From: Psychrobacter coccoides
Lineage (GTDB): Bacteria > Pseudomonadota > Gammaproteobacteria > Pseudomonadales > Moraxellaceae
Assembly (NCBI RefSeq): GCF_017498085.1
Contig: NZ_JAGBKM010000001.1
Coordinates: 241,021-305,020, forward strand
Reading direction: 5' to 3'
DNA length: 64,000 nt
A program made the translations under genes and the position numbers. Shown in pieces: positions 18,973 to 28,819 of this stretch. The notes under the pieces were generated by a model. That model saw only the letters and a list, made by a program, of their open reading frames with translations. It ran no database searches and was not told the DNA's origin. The first letter of the stretch is position 1; each line of letters begins with the position of its first letter.

Positions 18973-19962
18973 ATGAATTTGCAGCGGGTTGATTTAAATT
19001 TATTGGTGCATTTAGATGTACTGTTACGAGAAAAAAATGTCACAAGAGCCGCTGAGCAGTTAGGTATCACCCAACCAGCAATGAGTAATATTTTGCGGCG
19101 TTTGCGCAAGTTATTTAATGATCCTTTATTGGTGCGTTCTTCTGAAGGTATGACACCCACTGAGCGAGCTTTAGAGCTGCAGCCACGAATTCGTGAAATA
19201 TTGGCTGATCTCACTCAAGTATTAGAGCCTCGTACTGAGTTTCGCCCTTATACGACCTCACGGGTCTTTCGTATTATGACCTCAGACTATGCGGAGGCGA
19301 CTTTAGTGCCTAAGTTGGTTAAGGCGTTGCGCTCTGAGGCGCCCAATGTGATTTTGGATTTTTTAACGCCATCAGACGTTTCTTATCGAGATATGGAGCA
19401 GGGGCGAGTGGATCTGGCGATCAACCGTTTTAATGAGATACCACAAAGCTTTCACCAAGTATTGGTCTGGCGCGATACCTTTAGCTGCTTACTGTCTGCT
19501 GATAGCCCTATTGCCAATCGATTTAATTTAAAAAATTACCTAAAGGCTCAGCACGTTTGGGTGTCTAAGACAGGTATGGGTGTGGGGTTTGGGGTCAATC
19601 CAGAAAAGTCCGGTGGGCTAGGTTCTATTGATCAAGCGCTGCAGCGGTTGGGTCAAAAACGTCAGATCAGTGTCTTTACCCGTCATTATCAGATGCCAGC
19701 CATGCTCGCTGCCAACAAAGATCTCATCGCTACACTGCCGACACGAGTGGCCCGGATGCAAGCAAATAATGACAGTATCGTTATGAAAGAGCCGCCGTTT
19801 TTTATTCCTGAATTTGAATTGACTATGGCGTGGTCGCCCCTATTGCAGCATCACCCAGCTCACCGTTGGCTACGTCAGCTCATCATGCATGTTGCACGGC
19901 AAGTGGTCGCTGATGAGGAAAACCCGACGCAGGAGATACCTGTCATTAACCATTTGTTTTGA
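18973..19962 (+). CDS. LysR-family transcriptional regulator
   Basis: 329 residues. The N-terminal winged helix-turn-helix covers about residues 1-65 (DLNLLVHLDVLLREKNVTRA, then AAEQLGITQPAMSNILRRLR, then LFNDPLLVRSSEGMTPT). The C-terminal part is an inducer-binding domain, including FRIMTSDYAEATLVPKL and the YRDMEQGRVDLAINRF region. The pattern is closest to the NodD/LinR-like group. It is divergent from aceA and directly upstream of a succinate-semialdehyde dehydrogenase gene, so it may control either; that is inference. It ends in its own terminator. Confidence 0.92.
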   Translation: MNLQRVDLNLLVHLDVLLREKNVTRAAEQLGITQPAMSNILRRLRKLFNDPLLVRSSEGMTPTERALELQPRIREILADLTQVLEPRTEFRPYTTSRVFRIMTSDYAEATLVPKLVKALRSEAPNVILDFLTPSDVSYRDMEQGRVDLAINRFNEIPQSFHQVLVWRDTFSCLLSADSPIANRFNLKNYLKAQHVWVSKTGMGVGFGVNPEKSGGLGSIDQALQRLGQKRQISVFTRHYQMPAMLAANKDLIATLPTRVARMQANNDSIVMKEPPFFIPEFELTMAWSPLLQHHPAHRWLRQLIMHVARQVVADEENPTQEIPVINHLF

Positions 19963-20001
19963 TATGACTCTAGAGACTAAGGCGCTATTAATCGATATCA
20001 G

Positions 20002-20037
20002 AAAAACCAGCCATTATGAATTGAGCTGGTTTTTTTA
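20002..20037 (+). terminator. Terminator after the LysR gene
   Basis: AAAAACCAGC and GCTGGTTTTT with a 12-nt loop and a run of T; it has the same AAACCAGC stem as the terminators at 781 and 50702. Confidence 0.75.
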
Positions 20038-20220
20038 TTGCTCTCTTTTGTATGATGTGACTTTATAGGTACAGTCACATTCTTAACATCTTACGCACAC
20101 TTCTTTATAACTTGTAAACCTACTCCCTGATCCATTTGTTATGCTTGATAAACATCATGAAAAAAGACACGTCCTAATCTAATTGATTCAAAAACACACT
20201 AATAAACAAGGATAATAATC

Positions 20221-21609
20221 ATGGCAGATATCACAACTGTGAACCCAACGACGGGCGAAAATATCAAAGACTATAGCTATATGAGTAATGATGAAGTCAA
20301 TAAGATTATCGATGCTTCTCATAAAGCATTTATAGATTGGCGTCTGGTAAGCGCAGAAGAGCGTTCTAAAGTCATCAAGTCAATTGGTGGTACGCTAATG
20401 ACGTATAAAGATGAGTTGGCAAAACTGATGACCGAGGAGCGAGGCAAAACTCTCGAGGCCAGCTTAGGAGAAGTCGACCTATGTAAAGCCATTTGTGACT
20501 TTACGGCACAAGAGGGTGTTGCCGCTTTAGCCGATGACGAGCGTGAGATCGAAGGGATCAAAAAAGGCCTTATTAGTTATGACCCTATCGGTATCATTTA
20601 TGGTATTCAACCTTGGAACTTCCCAGCTTATCAAGTGTTTCGTTACACCATTGCCAACTTGATGGCGGGCAACAGTATTTTGCTCAAGCATGCTTCAAAC
20701 GTTACAGGCTCAGGCCTACTTATTGAAAAAATCATGCATGAGTCAGACTTACCAAATGACTTATTCCGTGCTTTAATTATCAGTCACGATCAGTCTGAGC
20801 AAGTGATTGAACATGAGAAGGTACGCGGCGTGACGCTGACAGGTAGTGATACGGCCGGTAGGGTAGTGGCACAGCAGGCGGCCAAAGTGCTCAAAAAGAC
20901 GGTAATGGAGCTGGGTTCTAATGATGCGTTTATCGTATTAGAAGATGCCGACTTGGATCTTGCTGCGGCAACCTGTGCCCATGCTCGTCTTTATAACAAC
21001 GGTGAGACCTGTATCGCAGCCAAGCGTTTTGTGGTCGTTGACAGCGTCTATGATAAGTTCCGTGATTTGGTCATCGAAAAGTTTAAGGCTTACAAAGTCG
21101 GTGATCCAATGGAAGCATCTACTGACGTCGGTCCAATGTCGAGTAGTAAACAGCGTGATACTCTACACGAACAAGTACAAGAGAGTGTCAGTAAGGGCGC
21201 AACCATTACTCTAGGGGGTGAAGTGCCAGATAAACCTGGTGCGTTTTATCCACCAACGATTTTGGAGAATATCAAGCCAGATCAGCCAGCGTACAAAGAT
21301 GAGCTGTTTGGGCCAGTGGCGTCGCTCATTCGTGCTAAGGATAAAGAAGATGCGTTTCGTATCGCTAATGACAGTCGCTATGGGCTAGGGGGTGCTATCT
21401 TTTCTAAAGACGAAGAAAAAGCAATAAGCCTTGCCCAAGATCACTTCGATACTGGAATGGTATATATCAATGGTTATAATCTAGTCAATCCAGGACTGCC
21501 GTTTGGCGGGGTTAAAGATTCTGGCTATGGCCGTGAGCATGGCGGCTTTGGTATTAAAGAGTTTGTGAATATTAAGGCTGTGCATGTGGTCAATAAAAAA
21601 CCAGCTTAA
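20221..21609 (+). CDS. NAD(P)-dependent succinate-semialdehyde dehydrogenase
   Basis: 462 residues of the aldehyde dehydrogenase superfamily. The catalytic Cys is in NNGETCIAAKRFVV and the general-base Glu in VMELGSNDAFIVLEDAD; cofactor contacts are in IQPWNFPAYQVFRYTIANLM and LTGSDTAGR. The short length, the NPTTGE start and GSND in place of GGKS resemble the YneI/Sad group, which oxidises succinate semialdehyde to succinate. It is a single gene between terminators. AAGGATAATAATC precedes the ATG. Substrate is inferred from family only. Confidence 0.88.
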   Translation: MADITTVNPTTGENIKDYSYMSNDEVNKIIDASHKAFIDWRLVSAEERSKVIKSIGGTLMTYKDELAKLMTEERGKTLEASLGEVDLCKAICDFTAQEGVAALADDEREIEGIKKGLISYDPIGIIYGIQPWNFPAYQVFRYTIANLMAGNSILLKHASNVTGSGLLIEKIMHESDLPNDLFRALIISHDQSEQVIEHEKVRGVTLTGSDTAGRVVAQQAAKVLKKTVMELGSNDAFIVLEDADLDLAAATCAHARLYNNGETCIAAKRFVVVDSVYDKFRDLVIEKFKAYKVGDPMEASTDVGPMSSSKQRDTLHEQVQESVSKGATITLGGEVPDKPGAFYPPTILENIKPDQPAYKDELFGPVASLIRAKDKEDAFRIANDSRYGLGGAIFSKDEEKAISLAQDHFDTGMVYINGYNLVNPGLPFGGVKDSGYGREHGGFGIKEFVNIKAVHVVNKKPA

Positions 21610-21651
21610 AGCCTCAGTCTCTACCTAGCTTTTAGTATTATTGTTATTATG

Positions 21652-21686
21652 ACCCTCTCGTTACTTGAGTAACGAGGGGGTTTTTG
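21652..21686. terminator. Bidirectional terminator between SSADH and purN
   Basis: ACCCTCTCGTTACT pairs with AGTAACGAGGGGGT around a 3-nt loop, followed by TTTTT. It lies between two convergent genes and touches the purN stop. Confidence 0.85.
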
Positions 21687-21688
21687 AT

Positions 21689-22372
21689 TTAGTCATCTAG
21701 CCAAAGTTTTAGGGGTAAAGCAGGCAAAACGGAGGGGGTGGTCTGCGCTATGTTTAGGTCGATGACGCCCTTTGCGATAAGCTGAATCGTCCAAGGCAAT
21801 AGCTGATGCTCGAGCCGTTGTACCCTGGTTTGTAGGCCAGCAGCGGTGTCCTTAGGTGTAACGTTAAGCAGTGCTTGGGTTAAGACCGCACCTGCATCAA
21901 GCTCAGCTGTGACCACATGGACACTGCAACCATGATGTCGATCACCTGACTTTATGGCCCGCTGATGGGTATCAAGCCCTTTATAAGCCGGTAATAAGGA
22001 AGGATGCAGATTAATCATTGGTGCTGGCGCACTGTCAATAAATGAGCCACTAAGGACACGCATAAACCCTGCCAATACAATCAGGTCTGGCTGCCATGCT
22101 TGTAGCTGAGTGCTGGCATGAGTTTCAAAGGTTTTGATGCCCATACGTTTGCCACTGGCTACATGTGATAGCACTGCTACTGGAATGGCGGCATCTTGCG
22201 CACGTGTGATGGCGTAGGCATCTTCACGATTGCTAATGACCCCGACGATTTCAATTGGCAGTATGTTTGCTTGCATTGCGTCTATTAGTACTTGCAGATT
22301 GCTGCCGCTACCAGATACCAGAACCGCAATGTGCAAAGGCTGGTTGTCGTTATTTTGCTTGTTGCTAGACAT
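21689..22372 (-). CDS. purN: Phosphoribosylglycinamide formyltransferase
   Basis: 227 residues; transfers a formyl group from 10-formyl-tetrahydrofolate to GAR in purine synthesis. Motifs: AVLVSGSGSNLQ near the N-terminus, MRVLSG and NLHPSLLPAYKGLDTH (catalytic Asn and His), and GCSVHVVTAELDAGA with the catalytic Asp. Its ATG overlaps the purM stop by one base (TAATG), so the two are translationally coupled. Confidence 0.96.
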   Translation of the reverse strand: MSSNKQNNDNQPLHIAVLVSGSGSNLQVLIDAMQANILPIEIVGVISNREDAYAITRAQDAAIPVAVLSHVASGKRMGIKTFETHASTQLQAWQPDLIVLAGFMRVLSGSFIDSAPAPMINLHPSLLPAYKGLDTHQRAIKSGDRHHGCSVHVVTAELDAGAVLTQALLNVTPKDTAAGLQTRVQRLEHQLLPWTIQLIAKGVIDLNIAQTTPSVLPALPLKLWLDD

Positions 22373-23433
22373 TAACGATATACCACCGCATCTGCCTGCT
22401 CATCAGTGCTGCGTTTGACCATCTCACCCAACTGCCATGCTGTCTCACCAGCATCATTCAAAGTATTGATGGCCGCTTCAGCTTTATCTTTTGGCACAAC
22501 GATGACAAACCCAATACCGCAGTTGAAGGTGCGATACATCTCGCTTTGCTCGATATTTCCTTCATTTTGTAACCATGTGAACAGCTCGGAAAACTGCCAG
22601 CTGTTGGTATCGATGCTCGCTGACAGATCGTCTGGCAGTACCCGTGGTAGGTTGTCAGTCAAGCCGCCACCCGTGATGTGTGACATGGCATGCAAGGCTG
22701 AGCTACCCAGCGTATCTTGTAGGGCCTTGATGGCCTGAACATAGATACGAGTCGGCGCCATCAGCGCATCCTGAATAGGCTGACCATCTAACTGCTCATC
22801 ACTGTTGGTAAGATCTATGCCACTGACTTCGATGACTTTACGAACAAGTGAATAGCCATTTGAGTGAGCACCGCTAGAAGCCAGAGCGATCAATACATCG
22901 CCTTCAGCGACATTTTCACCAGTAATCACTTCTGCTTCTTCGACCACACCGACACAGAATCCAGCAAGGTCGTAATCCTCATCTTGGTACATACCTGGCA
23001 TCTCAGCAGTTTCGCCACCGATAAGGGCGCAGTTTGCTAGCTTACAGCCTTCGCCGATACCCGTAACGACAGTGGCCGCCACATCCACATCAAGCTTGCC
23101 GGTCGCGTAATAATCTAGGAAGAACAAAGGCTCAGCACCACATACCAGTAAGTCATTGACACACATAGCGACCAAGTCGATACCTATGGTGTCATGACGC
23201 TGCAGCTGCAATGCTAATTTAAGTTTGGTGCCGACACCATCTGTACCTGATACCAATAAAGGTGAGGTATAACCAATCGGAATGCGACAAAGCGCACCAA
23301 AACCGCCAAGACCGCCCACGACTTCAGGACGAGTAGTGGCTTTTGCTACGGATTTGATCCGCTGAACCAATGCGTCGCCTGCATCAATATCAACACCGGC
23401 ATCTTTGTAGCTTAAAGAAGGCTTATCACTCAT
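22372..23433 (-). CDS. purM: Phosphoribosylformylglycinamidine cyclo-ligase
   Basis: About 353 residues; closes FGAM to AIR with ATP in purine synthesis. Conserved blocks: [17 protein letters not shown] at the start, [56 protein letters not shown] and [16 protein letters not shown]. The start is set at the ATG 23433, where the family's SYKDAGVD begins and GAGATAACC precedes it; the frame is open a further 34 codons upstream without conserved sequence. First gene of a two-gene operon with purN. Confidence 0.96.
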   Translation of the reverse strand: MSDKPSLSYKDAGVDIDAGDALVQRIKSVAKATTRPEVVGGLGGFGALCRIPIGYTSPLLVSGTDGVGTKLKLALQLQRHDTIGIDLVAMCVNDLLVCGAEPLFFLDYYATGKLDVDVAATVVTGIGEGCKLANCALIGGETAEMPGMYQDEDYDLAGFCVGVVEEAEVITGENVAEGDVLIALASSGAHSNGYSLVRKVIEVSGIDLTNSDEQLDGQPIQDALMAPTRIYVQAIKALQDTLGSSALHAMSHITGGGLTDNLPRVLPDDLSASIDTNSWQFSELFTWLQNEGNIEQSEMYRTFNCGIGFVIVVPKDKAEAAINTLNDAGETAWQLGEMVKRSTDEQADAVVYR

Positions 23434-23709
23434 GGTTATCTCACAATTGGGGTTAAATAATTCGAACGAACCGTCGAAATCGATAAATAAAATCAGAGAA
23501 GAAAGGTTTGACGATAGTGGGCGCATTATACCCAAAAACAGCCCTTACTCGCAAAGCAACTTGCCAATATTCAACGAATATTCAGCATAAGTACCAAATA
23601 AGCGTCAAATAAAAAGTTAAGAAACAAAAAATGACGGATTTTTCATCGTATTCTGCGATAATAAAGCGCAAAACTAATTATTATATATCAATCAATAAGG
23701 ATTCTTTTA

Positions 23710-24816
23710 ATGATTCACCAACAGATAGATCCTTTTTTTCGGCGCTTATTTTTTGTCGCTGTCCTGATAGTGGCTTTGGTTCTACTACATTTGATGATGC
23801 CAGTCATTATTCCATTTGTCATTGCATTTGTATTGGCTTATCTGTTTAATCCATTGGTGAAGCGTTTGTCAAAATATATCAAACGCTGGATTGCTATTAT
23901 TGTTGTTTATGCCACGATTACATTGAGTATGGTTTTATTGCTGTGGTGGTTAGTACCTACCTTATGGCATCAGCTGCAAGCCGCTTGGGAGTATCTACCT
24001 AAGATCTTGAACTGGTACAATGAAGTGGTACGTGAATGGTTTGCCAATAACAGCCGTATGCGTCTGCCAGAGCTAGAGGTTAGAGGGTTGTCCGAAACGT
24101 TGGTAGATTACATGCAGACACATTATAAGTTTGCCGATGCCAGCAGTCTCATGAGTCAGATTGTGGCTTCGAGTATGAGGTTTATCAACAATGCTGGCTT
24201 GATTGTGTTGGTGCCTATTTTAACCTTTTACTTTTTATTCAACTGGGATGAGCGCTTGCATACTTGGAAACAAGCCCTTCCAGCTGCTTATGCTCAGAAA
24301 ATAACGCGCATAGCCAAAGATAGTGATCATGCCTTGATGGCATTTATTAAAGGGCAGCTATTAGTCATGGTGCTGTTGGGAGCGATTTATGCAGTACAGC
24401 TGCAGCTCATTGGTCTCGAGCTTGGGCTGATCATTGGTATGGTAGCAGGTATTGCGAGTTTTGTGCCTTATTTAGGCTTTGGTATTGGGTTTGTGGCTGC
24501 CATTATCGCAGCCCTGTTTCAGTTTGGCTTTGATTGGAAGTACTTGTTACTTGTTACAGGGGCGTTTTTGGTTGGGCAGGCCGCTGAAGGCTATGTTTTG
24601 CAGCCGTTATTGTTGGGTGACAAAATTGGACTATCACCGCTTTGGGTTATATTTGCCGTACTGGCAGGAGCGAGTTTATTAGGCTTCGTCGGTATGCTTA
24701 TTGCTCTTCCTGTTGCAGCAGTGCTGAATGTATTGTTTCATCACTTGTACGATTACTATCTCAGTACTGACTTTTATAAAGGGCGTAAGCAGTTTGACTT
24801 ATTTGAAAAAAAATAA
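23710..24816 (+). CDS. perM: AI-2E/PerM family membrane protein
   Basis: 368 residues with about seven to eight transmembrane helices. Features of the AI-2E exporter family: VIIPFVIAFVLAYLFNPLV near the N-terminus, FIKGQLLVMVLLGAIYAVQL, and the conserved IASFVPYLGFGIGFVAAII block, with GDKIGLSPLWVIFAVLAGA towards the end. Proposed roles of the family include export of small molecules and ion transport; the substrate is unknown here. It is divergent from purM-purN and followed by hda, an order common in gammaproteobacteria. AAGGA precedes the ATG by eight bases. Confidence 0.88.
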   Translation: MIHQQIDPFFRRLFFVAVLIVALVLLHLMMPVIIPFVIAFVLAYLFNPLVKRLSKYIKRWIAIIVVYATITLSMVLLLWWLVPTLWHQLQAAWEYLPKILNWYNEVVREWFANNSRMRLPELEVRGLSETLVDYMQTHYKFADASSLMSQIVASSMRFINNAGLIVLVPILTFYFLFNWDERLHTWKQALPAAYAQKITRIAKDSDHALMAFIKGQLLVMVLLGAIYAVQLQLIGLELGLIIGMVAGIASFVPYLGFGIGFVAAIIAALFQFGFDWKYLLLVTGAFLVGQAAEGYVLQPLLLGDKIGLSPLWVIFAVLAGASLLGFVGMLIALPVAAVLNVLFHHLYDYYLSTDFYKGRKQFDLFEKK

Positions 24817-25169
24817 GCCTTACTCGAAGGTATGCCTTCTTGGGTAGGAACAAGCCTGAGTAGGCTTATCGCCTGTGTTATAAGTGGTTAATCTGAATGG
24901 AAAGAAGAGACGGACAGCAAAAGACTTGTCAGTCATTTTGTAAATATGGTATATATAGGCGCAGTGTTTGTTATGATGACATCTGAGATATGGGTTTTTA
25001 TGACCCAAGATGTTGGTGCTCTATATGCAATCGATCACAAGCACTGGATCTAAAGATAGCTGATCGATATGACGCAATCTTAAGGCTGATTGACTTTTTA
25101 TTAGCGCTCAGTCTCTTTATTTAATGGTATTACTTATTTAATGTATTACGCAAACCGAGTTGATGATTC
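24817..25169. other. Spacer between perM and hda
   Basis: 353 bp without a credible gene. Directly after perM an imperfect inverted repeat (ATAAGCCTTACTC with GAGTAGGCTTAT, about 24813-24872) could form an mRNA 3' hairpin but lacks a T run. The rest probably carries the hda promoter. Confidence 0.4.
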
Positions 25170-25973
25170 ATGGCAGAAGCACAGCTAAGTCTCAATCTGG
25201 ACATTAAGCATGATGCGAGTCTCAGTGACTTTTCCGGTCCAGGTTGGATGTCGATTATTGATGCAGTTCGGCAGTTGCATGTCGGTCTGATTCGGCAACT
25301 GTACCTATTTGGTAGCCCTGCTACTGGTAAGTCGCATCTTTTATCGGCTATTTGTGAGTCATTTATTGACATGGACAAGTCAGCGATTTGCTTATCTCTT
25401 AATGAGCTGATACATACAGATGTGAACGTCCTATCCTCTCTAGAGAACTTTGATGTTATCGCTATTGATGATGTTGAGGTACTCGAGCATAGCACTGAGT
25501 GGCAGGTTGCTTTATTTCACTTGATCAATCGTAGTCGTGAAGGGCAACGACAATTAATATTTGCAGCCAATAAGCCTGCTGGCGAGCTGCCGTTTCAGCT
25601 GACAGATTTGCTAAGCAGACTGTCCCAAGCACCTGCCTTTAAGGTACCCAATGGTCATGACTTGGCTGATAGACAAGCGCTACTTGGTTCTATTTTGCGT
25701 CGACGTGGTTGGCAGTTTGATGAGCGTATTATCGATCATTTGCTAAATGAGGGACCGCACCGTATCGGCGCCATGATGGAAGTGCTCAATTATATCCAAC
25801 CAATGTTTTCCAATCTTGGACGGAGCAACATATCGAAGGCTGTTATCACTGATGCCTTACGTACTATCGATGAGCAGACACTTGTCGCAGAGCTTGCTGA
25901 TATCACGCAGGAGTCACAAAGCGAAGAGGATAAAGTCAAGCAAGACCATCATACCATGCCATTAGACTTTTAG
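25170..25973 (+). CDS. hda: DnaA-related regulatory inactivator Hda
   Basis: 267 residues, a DnaA-like AAA+ protein without the DNA-binding domain. With the sliding clamp it stimulates ATP hydrolysis by DnaA and so prevents over-initiation. QLSLNL at residues 5-10 matches the hexapeptide clamp-binding motif of Hda. The Walker A loop is GSPATGKSH (48-56) and Walker B is VIAIDDVEVLE. It has a sensor and lid region (LADRQALLGSILRRRGWQFD) and about 25 acidic residues more than E. coli Hda at the C-terminus. Its position after perM is conserved. Confidence 0.93.
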   Translation: MAEAQLSLNLDIKHDASLSDFSGPGWMSIIDAVRQLHVGLIRQLYLFGSPATGKSHLLSAICESFIDMDKSAICLSLNELIHTDVNVLSSLENFDVIAIDDVEVLEHSTEWQVALFHLINRSREGQRQLIFAANKPAGELPFQLTDLLSRLSQAPAFKVPNGHDLADRQALLGSILRRRGWQFDERIIDHLLNEGPHRIGAMMEVLNYIQPMFSNLGRSNISKAVITDALRTIDEQTLVAELADITQESQSEEDKVKQDHHTMPLDF

Positions 25974-26106
25974 GGTTTACTTAACAGCCTCTAGGCCACG
26001 TAAGCTTTTACGACTATAAACTTTGACTACTAAGCGTAGAGACTACAACTGAAACCGCTCGCTAGACCTACACCCAACTAACATAGACCTACAGATAGGA
26101 TATCTT

Positions 26107-26787
26107 ATGAAAACATCTGCCTCTTCGCTCAAAAAGCTTACTATGAGCGCCTTACTTGTCGGTGCAGGCTCAGTATCCATGCTCGCACACGCAGACATCA
26201 CCTTGCTAGTGGATGACCATATTAAAGTAACAGCGATAAACGGTCAGGAGCTCAAACAAAGCGTCTTTCAGCCACTAAAAAAAGAGTTTACTTTACAGCC
26301 AGGCAAGCATGTTATTACTGCCAAGTATGATCGTCTGTATAATTTGCGCCGTGACGAGCACGATTATCTGCGCTCAGGTAATATCAGCGTCACCGCAGAG
26401 ATGCTAGACAATCAGACTTATCGTCTGACTATGCCCAACCAACCTGAAGAGTATAGTGCTGCAAAAGAGTATGCAGAGAGCCCAACTCTTGCCGTCCAGC
26501 AAGGTAATACGATCATCGCCAGTCAGCAAAGCGTCTCTGGGGGTGGTGGTCTGCTTTCAGGCTTAGGTAATGCAATTGGCGGCGTGTTTAGTGGTGGCGG
26601 TGATGCCCAACTACAAAACCAACGTGTCATCGCTGCATTAGATCAGCCATCAACGGCCAGCCAAACGGTCGTGACACAAACTGCTAAAGTGTCTGCCTCG
26701 GCGAGTACTTTAGATCAGTTTATGCAACTGTGGCTAAACGCTACGCCCGCTGAGCGTGAGAAAATCCGTCAATGGATTCAGCAGTAA
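26107..26787 (+). CDS. Periplasmic YccT/DUF2057-family protein
   Basis: 226 residues. A signal peptide ends at LAHA-D (about residue 29). The mature part begins with ITLLVDDHIKVTAINGQEL and then FTLQPGKHVITAKYDRLYNL, the pattern of DUF2057 (E. coli YccT, reported to affect curli assembly). A Gly-rich stretch (SGGGGLLSGLGNAIGGVFSG, about 145-165) follows, and the C-terminus carries a short helix (LDQFMQLWLNATPAEREKIR) unusual for the family core. A single gene between hda and a terminator at 26896-26925. Confidence 0.8.
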   Translation: MKTSASSLKKLTMSALLVGAGSVSMLAHADITLLVDDHIKVTAINGQELKQSVFQPLKKEFTLQPGKHVITAKYDRLYNLRRDEHDYLRSGNISVTAEMLDNQTYRLTMPNQPEEYSAAKEYAESPTLAVQQGNTIIASQQSVSGGGGLLSGLGNAIGGVFSGGGDAQLQNQRVIAALDQPSTASQTVVTQTAKVSASASTLDQFMQLWLNATPAEREKIRQWIQQ

Positions 26788-26895
26788 CTCAATACGTGTT
26801 TCCAGCCAACACCAAGTAAAATTGGTACGCCTTATACTAGCAGGACTGTATCAGTTTGGATGGAGTCAACCAGTGCTTTAGATAAAATAAAGCAC

Positions 26896-26925
26896 AAAAA
26901 AAGCACCTTATAGGTGCTTTTTTTT
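26896..26925. terminator. Bidirectional terminator
   Basis: AAAAAAAGCACC, loop TTATA, GGTGCTTTTTTT; it lies between the convergent YccT-like and Dps genes. Confidence 0.85.
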
Positions 26926-26963
26926 ATCTTACGAGTAGAATTATATATCAATAAAACGATAAA

Positions 26964-27446
26964 TTAATTCGCCAAAAATGCGTTGTACATCCACACCAGC
27001 TTTTCTTGCTGCTGTATATAGTCGTCTACTAAATCAGCTGTACCTTGGTCTTCAGCTTTTTCTGCCAGCTCAGACACTTCACGCTGCTCTTCGATAAGTG
27101 ATTGTAGACCAGTCACCACACCTTGCGCACAAGAGTTACCATCTTTCACATTTTTGTCTTCAGAGATGCGAGTATGCTCAGCAAAGTCGCTATAAGCGTG
27201 GAGAGGCGTGCCACCCAAGGTCAAAATACGCTCAGCAATTTCATCAATCTCTACTTGTAGATTGGTGTATAGCTCTTCGAACTGCTCATGCAAGGAAAAG
27301 AAATGCTCGCCTTTTACGTTCCAGTGATAGCCACGAACGTTGATATAAAACATATGATAGCTTGATAATAAGCCATTTAATTTGGCAATGACTTCGCTTA
27401 TATCTGCTTTTTCTAGACCAATTTGATTGGTTGCATTATTACTCAT
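26964..27446 (-). CDS. Dps-family ferritin-like protein (first copy)
   Basis: 160 residues. Dodecameric Dps proteins oxidise and store iron and protect DNA in stress. The inter-subunit ferroxidase residues are visible in YINVRGYHWNVKGEHFFSLH (His) and EQFEELYTNLQVEIDEIAER (Asp, Glu), and LGGTPLHAYSDF follows. It has no Lys-rich N-terminal tail of the DNA-binding E. coli type. AAGGATAATTTT precedes the ATG. A second, only distantly similar Dps lies at 44289-44771. Confidence 0.92.
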   Translation of the reverse strand: MSNNATNQIGLEKADISEVIAKLNGLLSSYHMFYINVRGYHWNVKGEHFFSLHEQFEELYTNLQVEIDEIAERILTLGGTPLHAYSDFAEHTRISEDKNVKDGNSCAQGVVTGLQSLIEEQREVSELAEKAEDQGTADLVDDYIQQQEKLVWMYNAFLAN

Positions 27447-27772
27447 AAAATTATCCTTATAGTTTGAGTGTTAAAATTATTTGGCGCTCTAAATCAAGAC
27501 GTCTAGGAGTGTACCAAGTCATAGGCGATATGGCTACTTCCATTAATATAACATATCTATTTCACTCAGAAAAATAACAATACCAGTGACCGTTTAATAA
27601 TGAATAACTGATACTTACAATACTCAGTTATACCCTGTCAGCAGTCAACTGTCATTTTTATAGAGAGCACTTGCTTTAGACGCTTTCTTGTTATGCTTAT
27701 AATAGTAACAAAACCGTATGTATGAGTAAAATTGAATAAACACAATAATGTGATTGGTTTTGCAAAATAAAA
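27447..27772. other. Spacer upstream of the first dps gene
   Basis: 326 bp up to the next terminator. An inverted repeat ATAACTGA-N12-TCAGTTAT lies at 27604-27631; it could be an operator or an mRNA hairpin. I see no small gene. Confidence 0.35.
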
Positions 27773-27811
27773 TCCCCATTTTTTGCTCAAATAGAAACAA
27801 AAAAGGGGGAT
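27773..27811 (-). terminator. Terminator after the YcxB-like gene
   Basis: On the minus strand TCCCCCTTTTTTG pairs with CAAAAAATGGGGA, followed by TTTTATTTT; it lies 12 bp beyond the stop. Confidence 0.75.
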
Positions 27812-27823
27812 TATGCAAAGTAT

Positions 27824-28483
27824 CTATGCCGGTGGTTGTAAGTTTTCAGGATTTAAGCCTTTGATTGGCACCACTTCTTGTAGGTGTTGACGCACAGTGT
27901 CGATAGGGAACTTTTGTGCTTGCAAGCGCTTAGGTATGATTTGACTGCCTTGTTGGCCTTTCATTTCAAACATCATAAAAATATAGTCATCAGTCTCATC
28001 CCAACTTTTGATGGCACTCCACGGGACCACGGCCTGTTGAGTCGAGCCTGCACGCATCTGCATACCGCGCATCTGTGGGTTTTGCATCAAGTCTGGCTGA
28101 TTGACCGGCATCGCCATCACCAAGCCATGCTTTTGTACGCCAAGCTTCATCTGACGCATCTCATCTGGCATTTCTTGTTCGGCGACCTGTTTATCAAACT
28201 CTCTTTTTACATACCATTTAAAACCAAGCGTACGAACCAGTAGGTAAATCACGACTGCCACCAACATCAACCAAAAAATAATAGTAGAGTAACCGGTGAC
28301 AAAGACCAATCCTGCAATCGCTAGAGCTACTACAATGGCCATAATCACCCATTCTTTGGTTTTGATGGCAGATAGACCAAAAGAAGGGCTGGCACTCGAA
28401 AACAACTCGTATTGTGCTTGATGGAATTCGGCCTCGGTTAGATTTAAGGCAATCGGTTGTAAGGTATAGGGATACAAGGCCAT
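27824..28483 (-). CDS. YcxB-like membrane protein
   Basis: 219 residues. A short N-terminal region ending in LTEAEFHQAQYELF is followed by two transmembrane helices (about residues 45-90, VIMAIVVALAIAGLVFVTGY and a second one) and a soluble C-terminal domain with VVPWSAIKSWDETDDYIFMM and IIPKRLQ. This layout matches the YcxB-like family (two helices, then a domain with the pattern W..I......Y........I.P...) whose function is unknown. It is a single gene with its own terminator. Confidence 0.75.
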   Translation of the reverse strand: MALYPYTLQPIALNLTEAEFHQAQYELFSSASPSFGLSAIKTKEWVIMAIVVALAIAGLVFVTGYSTIIFWLMLVAVVIYLLVRTLGFKWYVKREFDKQVAEQEMPDEMRQMKLGVQKHGLVMAMPVNQPDLMQNPQMRGMQMRAGSTQQAVVPWSAIKSWDETDDYIFMMFEMKGQQGSQIIPKRLQAQKFPIDTVRQHLQEVVPIKGLNPENLQPPA

Positions 28484-28654
28484 AAAGGTTTCTCGGATAC
28501 TCGTTTAGCAGCGTAAAGCATGATGAGTGATGTCATGACTCGCTAGAAGTGGATAAAAAGATATGCGCTTATCTTACCGAAAAGTGCCCCTAAATGAAAC
28601 AGATAACCACTGTTGTCTGTTTATTTGTCCTGATGCAACTCACCTTAATACACC

Positions 28655-28698
28655 TAACAGCACTATCTATCGTAAAAATGCTAAGTAGAGTGCTGTTA
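28655..28698. other. Long dyad in the serS upstream region
   Basis: TAACAGCACT and its exact complement AGTGCTGTTA are separated by 24 nt, about 120 bp before serS. The rest of the 336-bp spacer shows nothing clear. It could fold in the serS leader RNA or bind a protein. Confidence 0.35.
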
Positions 28699-28819
28699 AT
28701 AAGCCGTGAAAACCTACTGGAAACATGGTCAAAACAGCTCGGTCTTGGTATCATAAGCAGCTAAAATATCCCATTAGCTTTTTATTTTTTATTCACATTT
28801 AGCCCTACAGGCAAACACT

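Noticed and set aside
28501-28819. Possible T-box riboswitch before serS
   Set aside because: No T-box sequence or specifier loop can be found, and gammaproteobacteria rarely use T-boxes; only a simple dyad is present.
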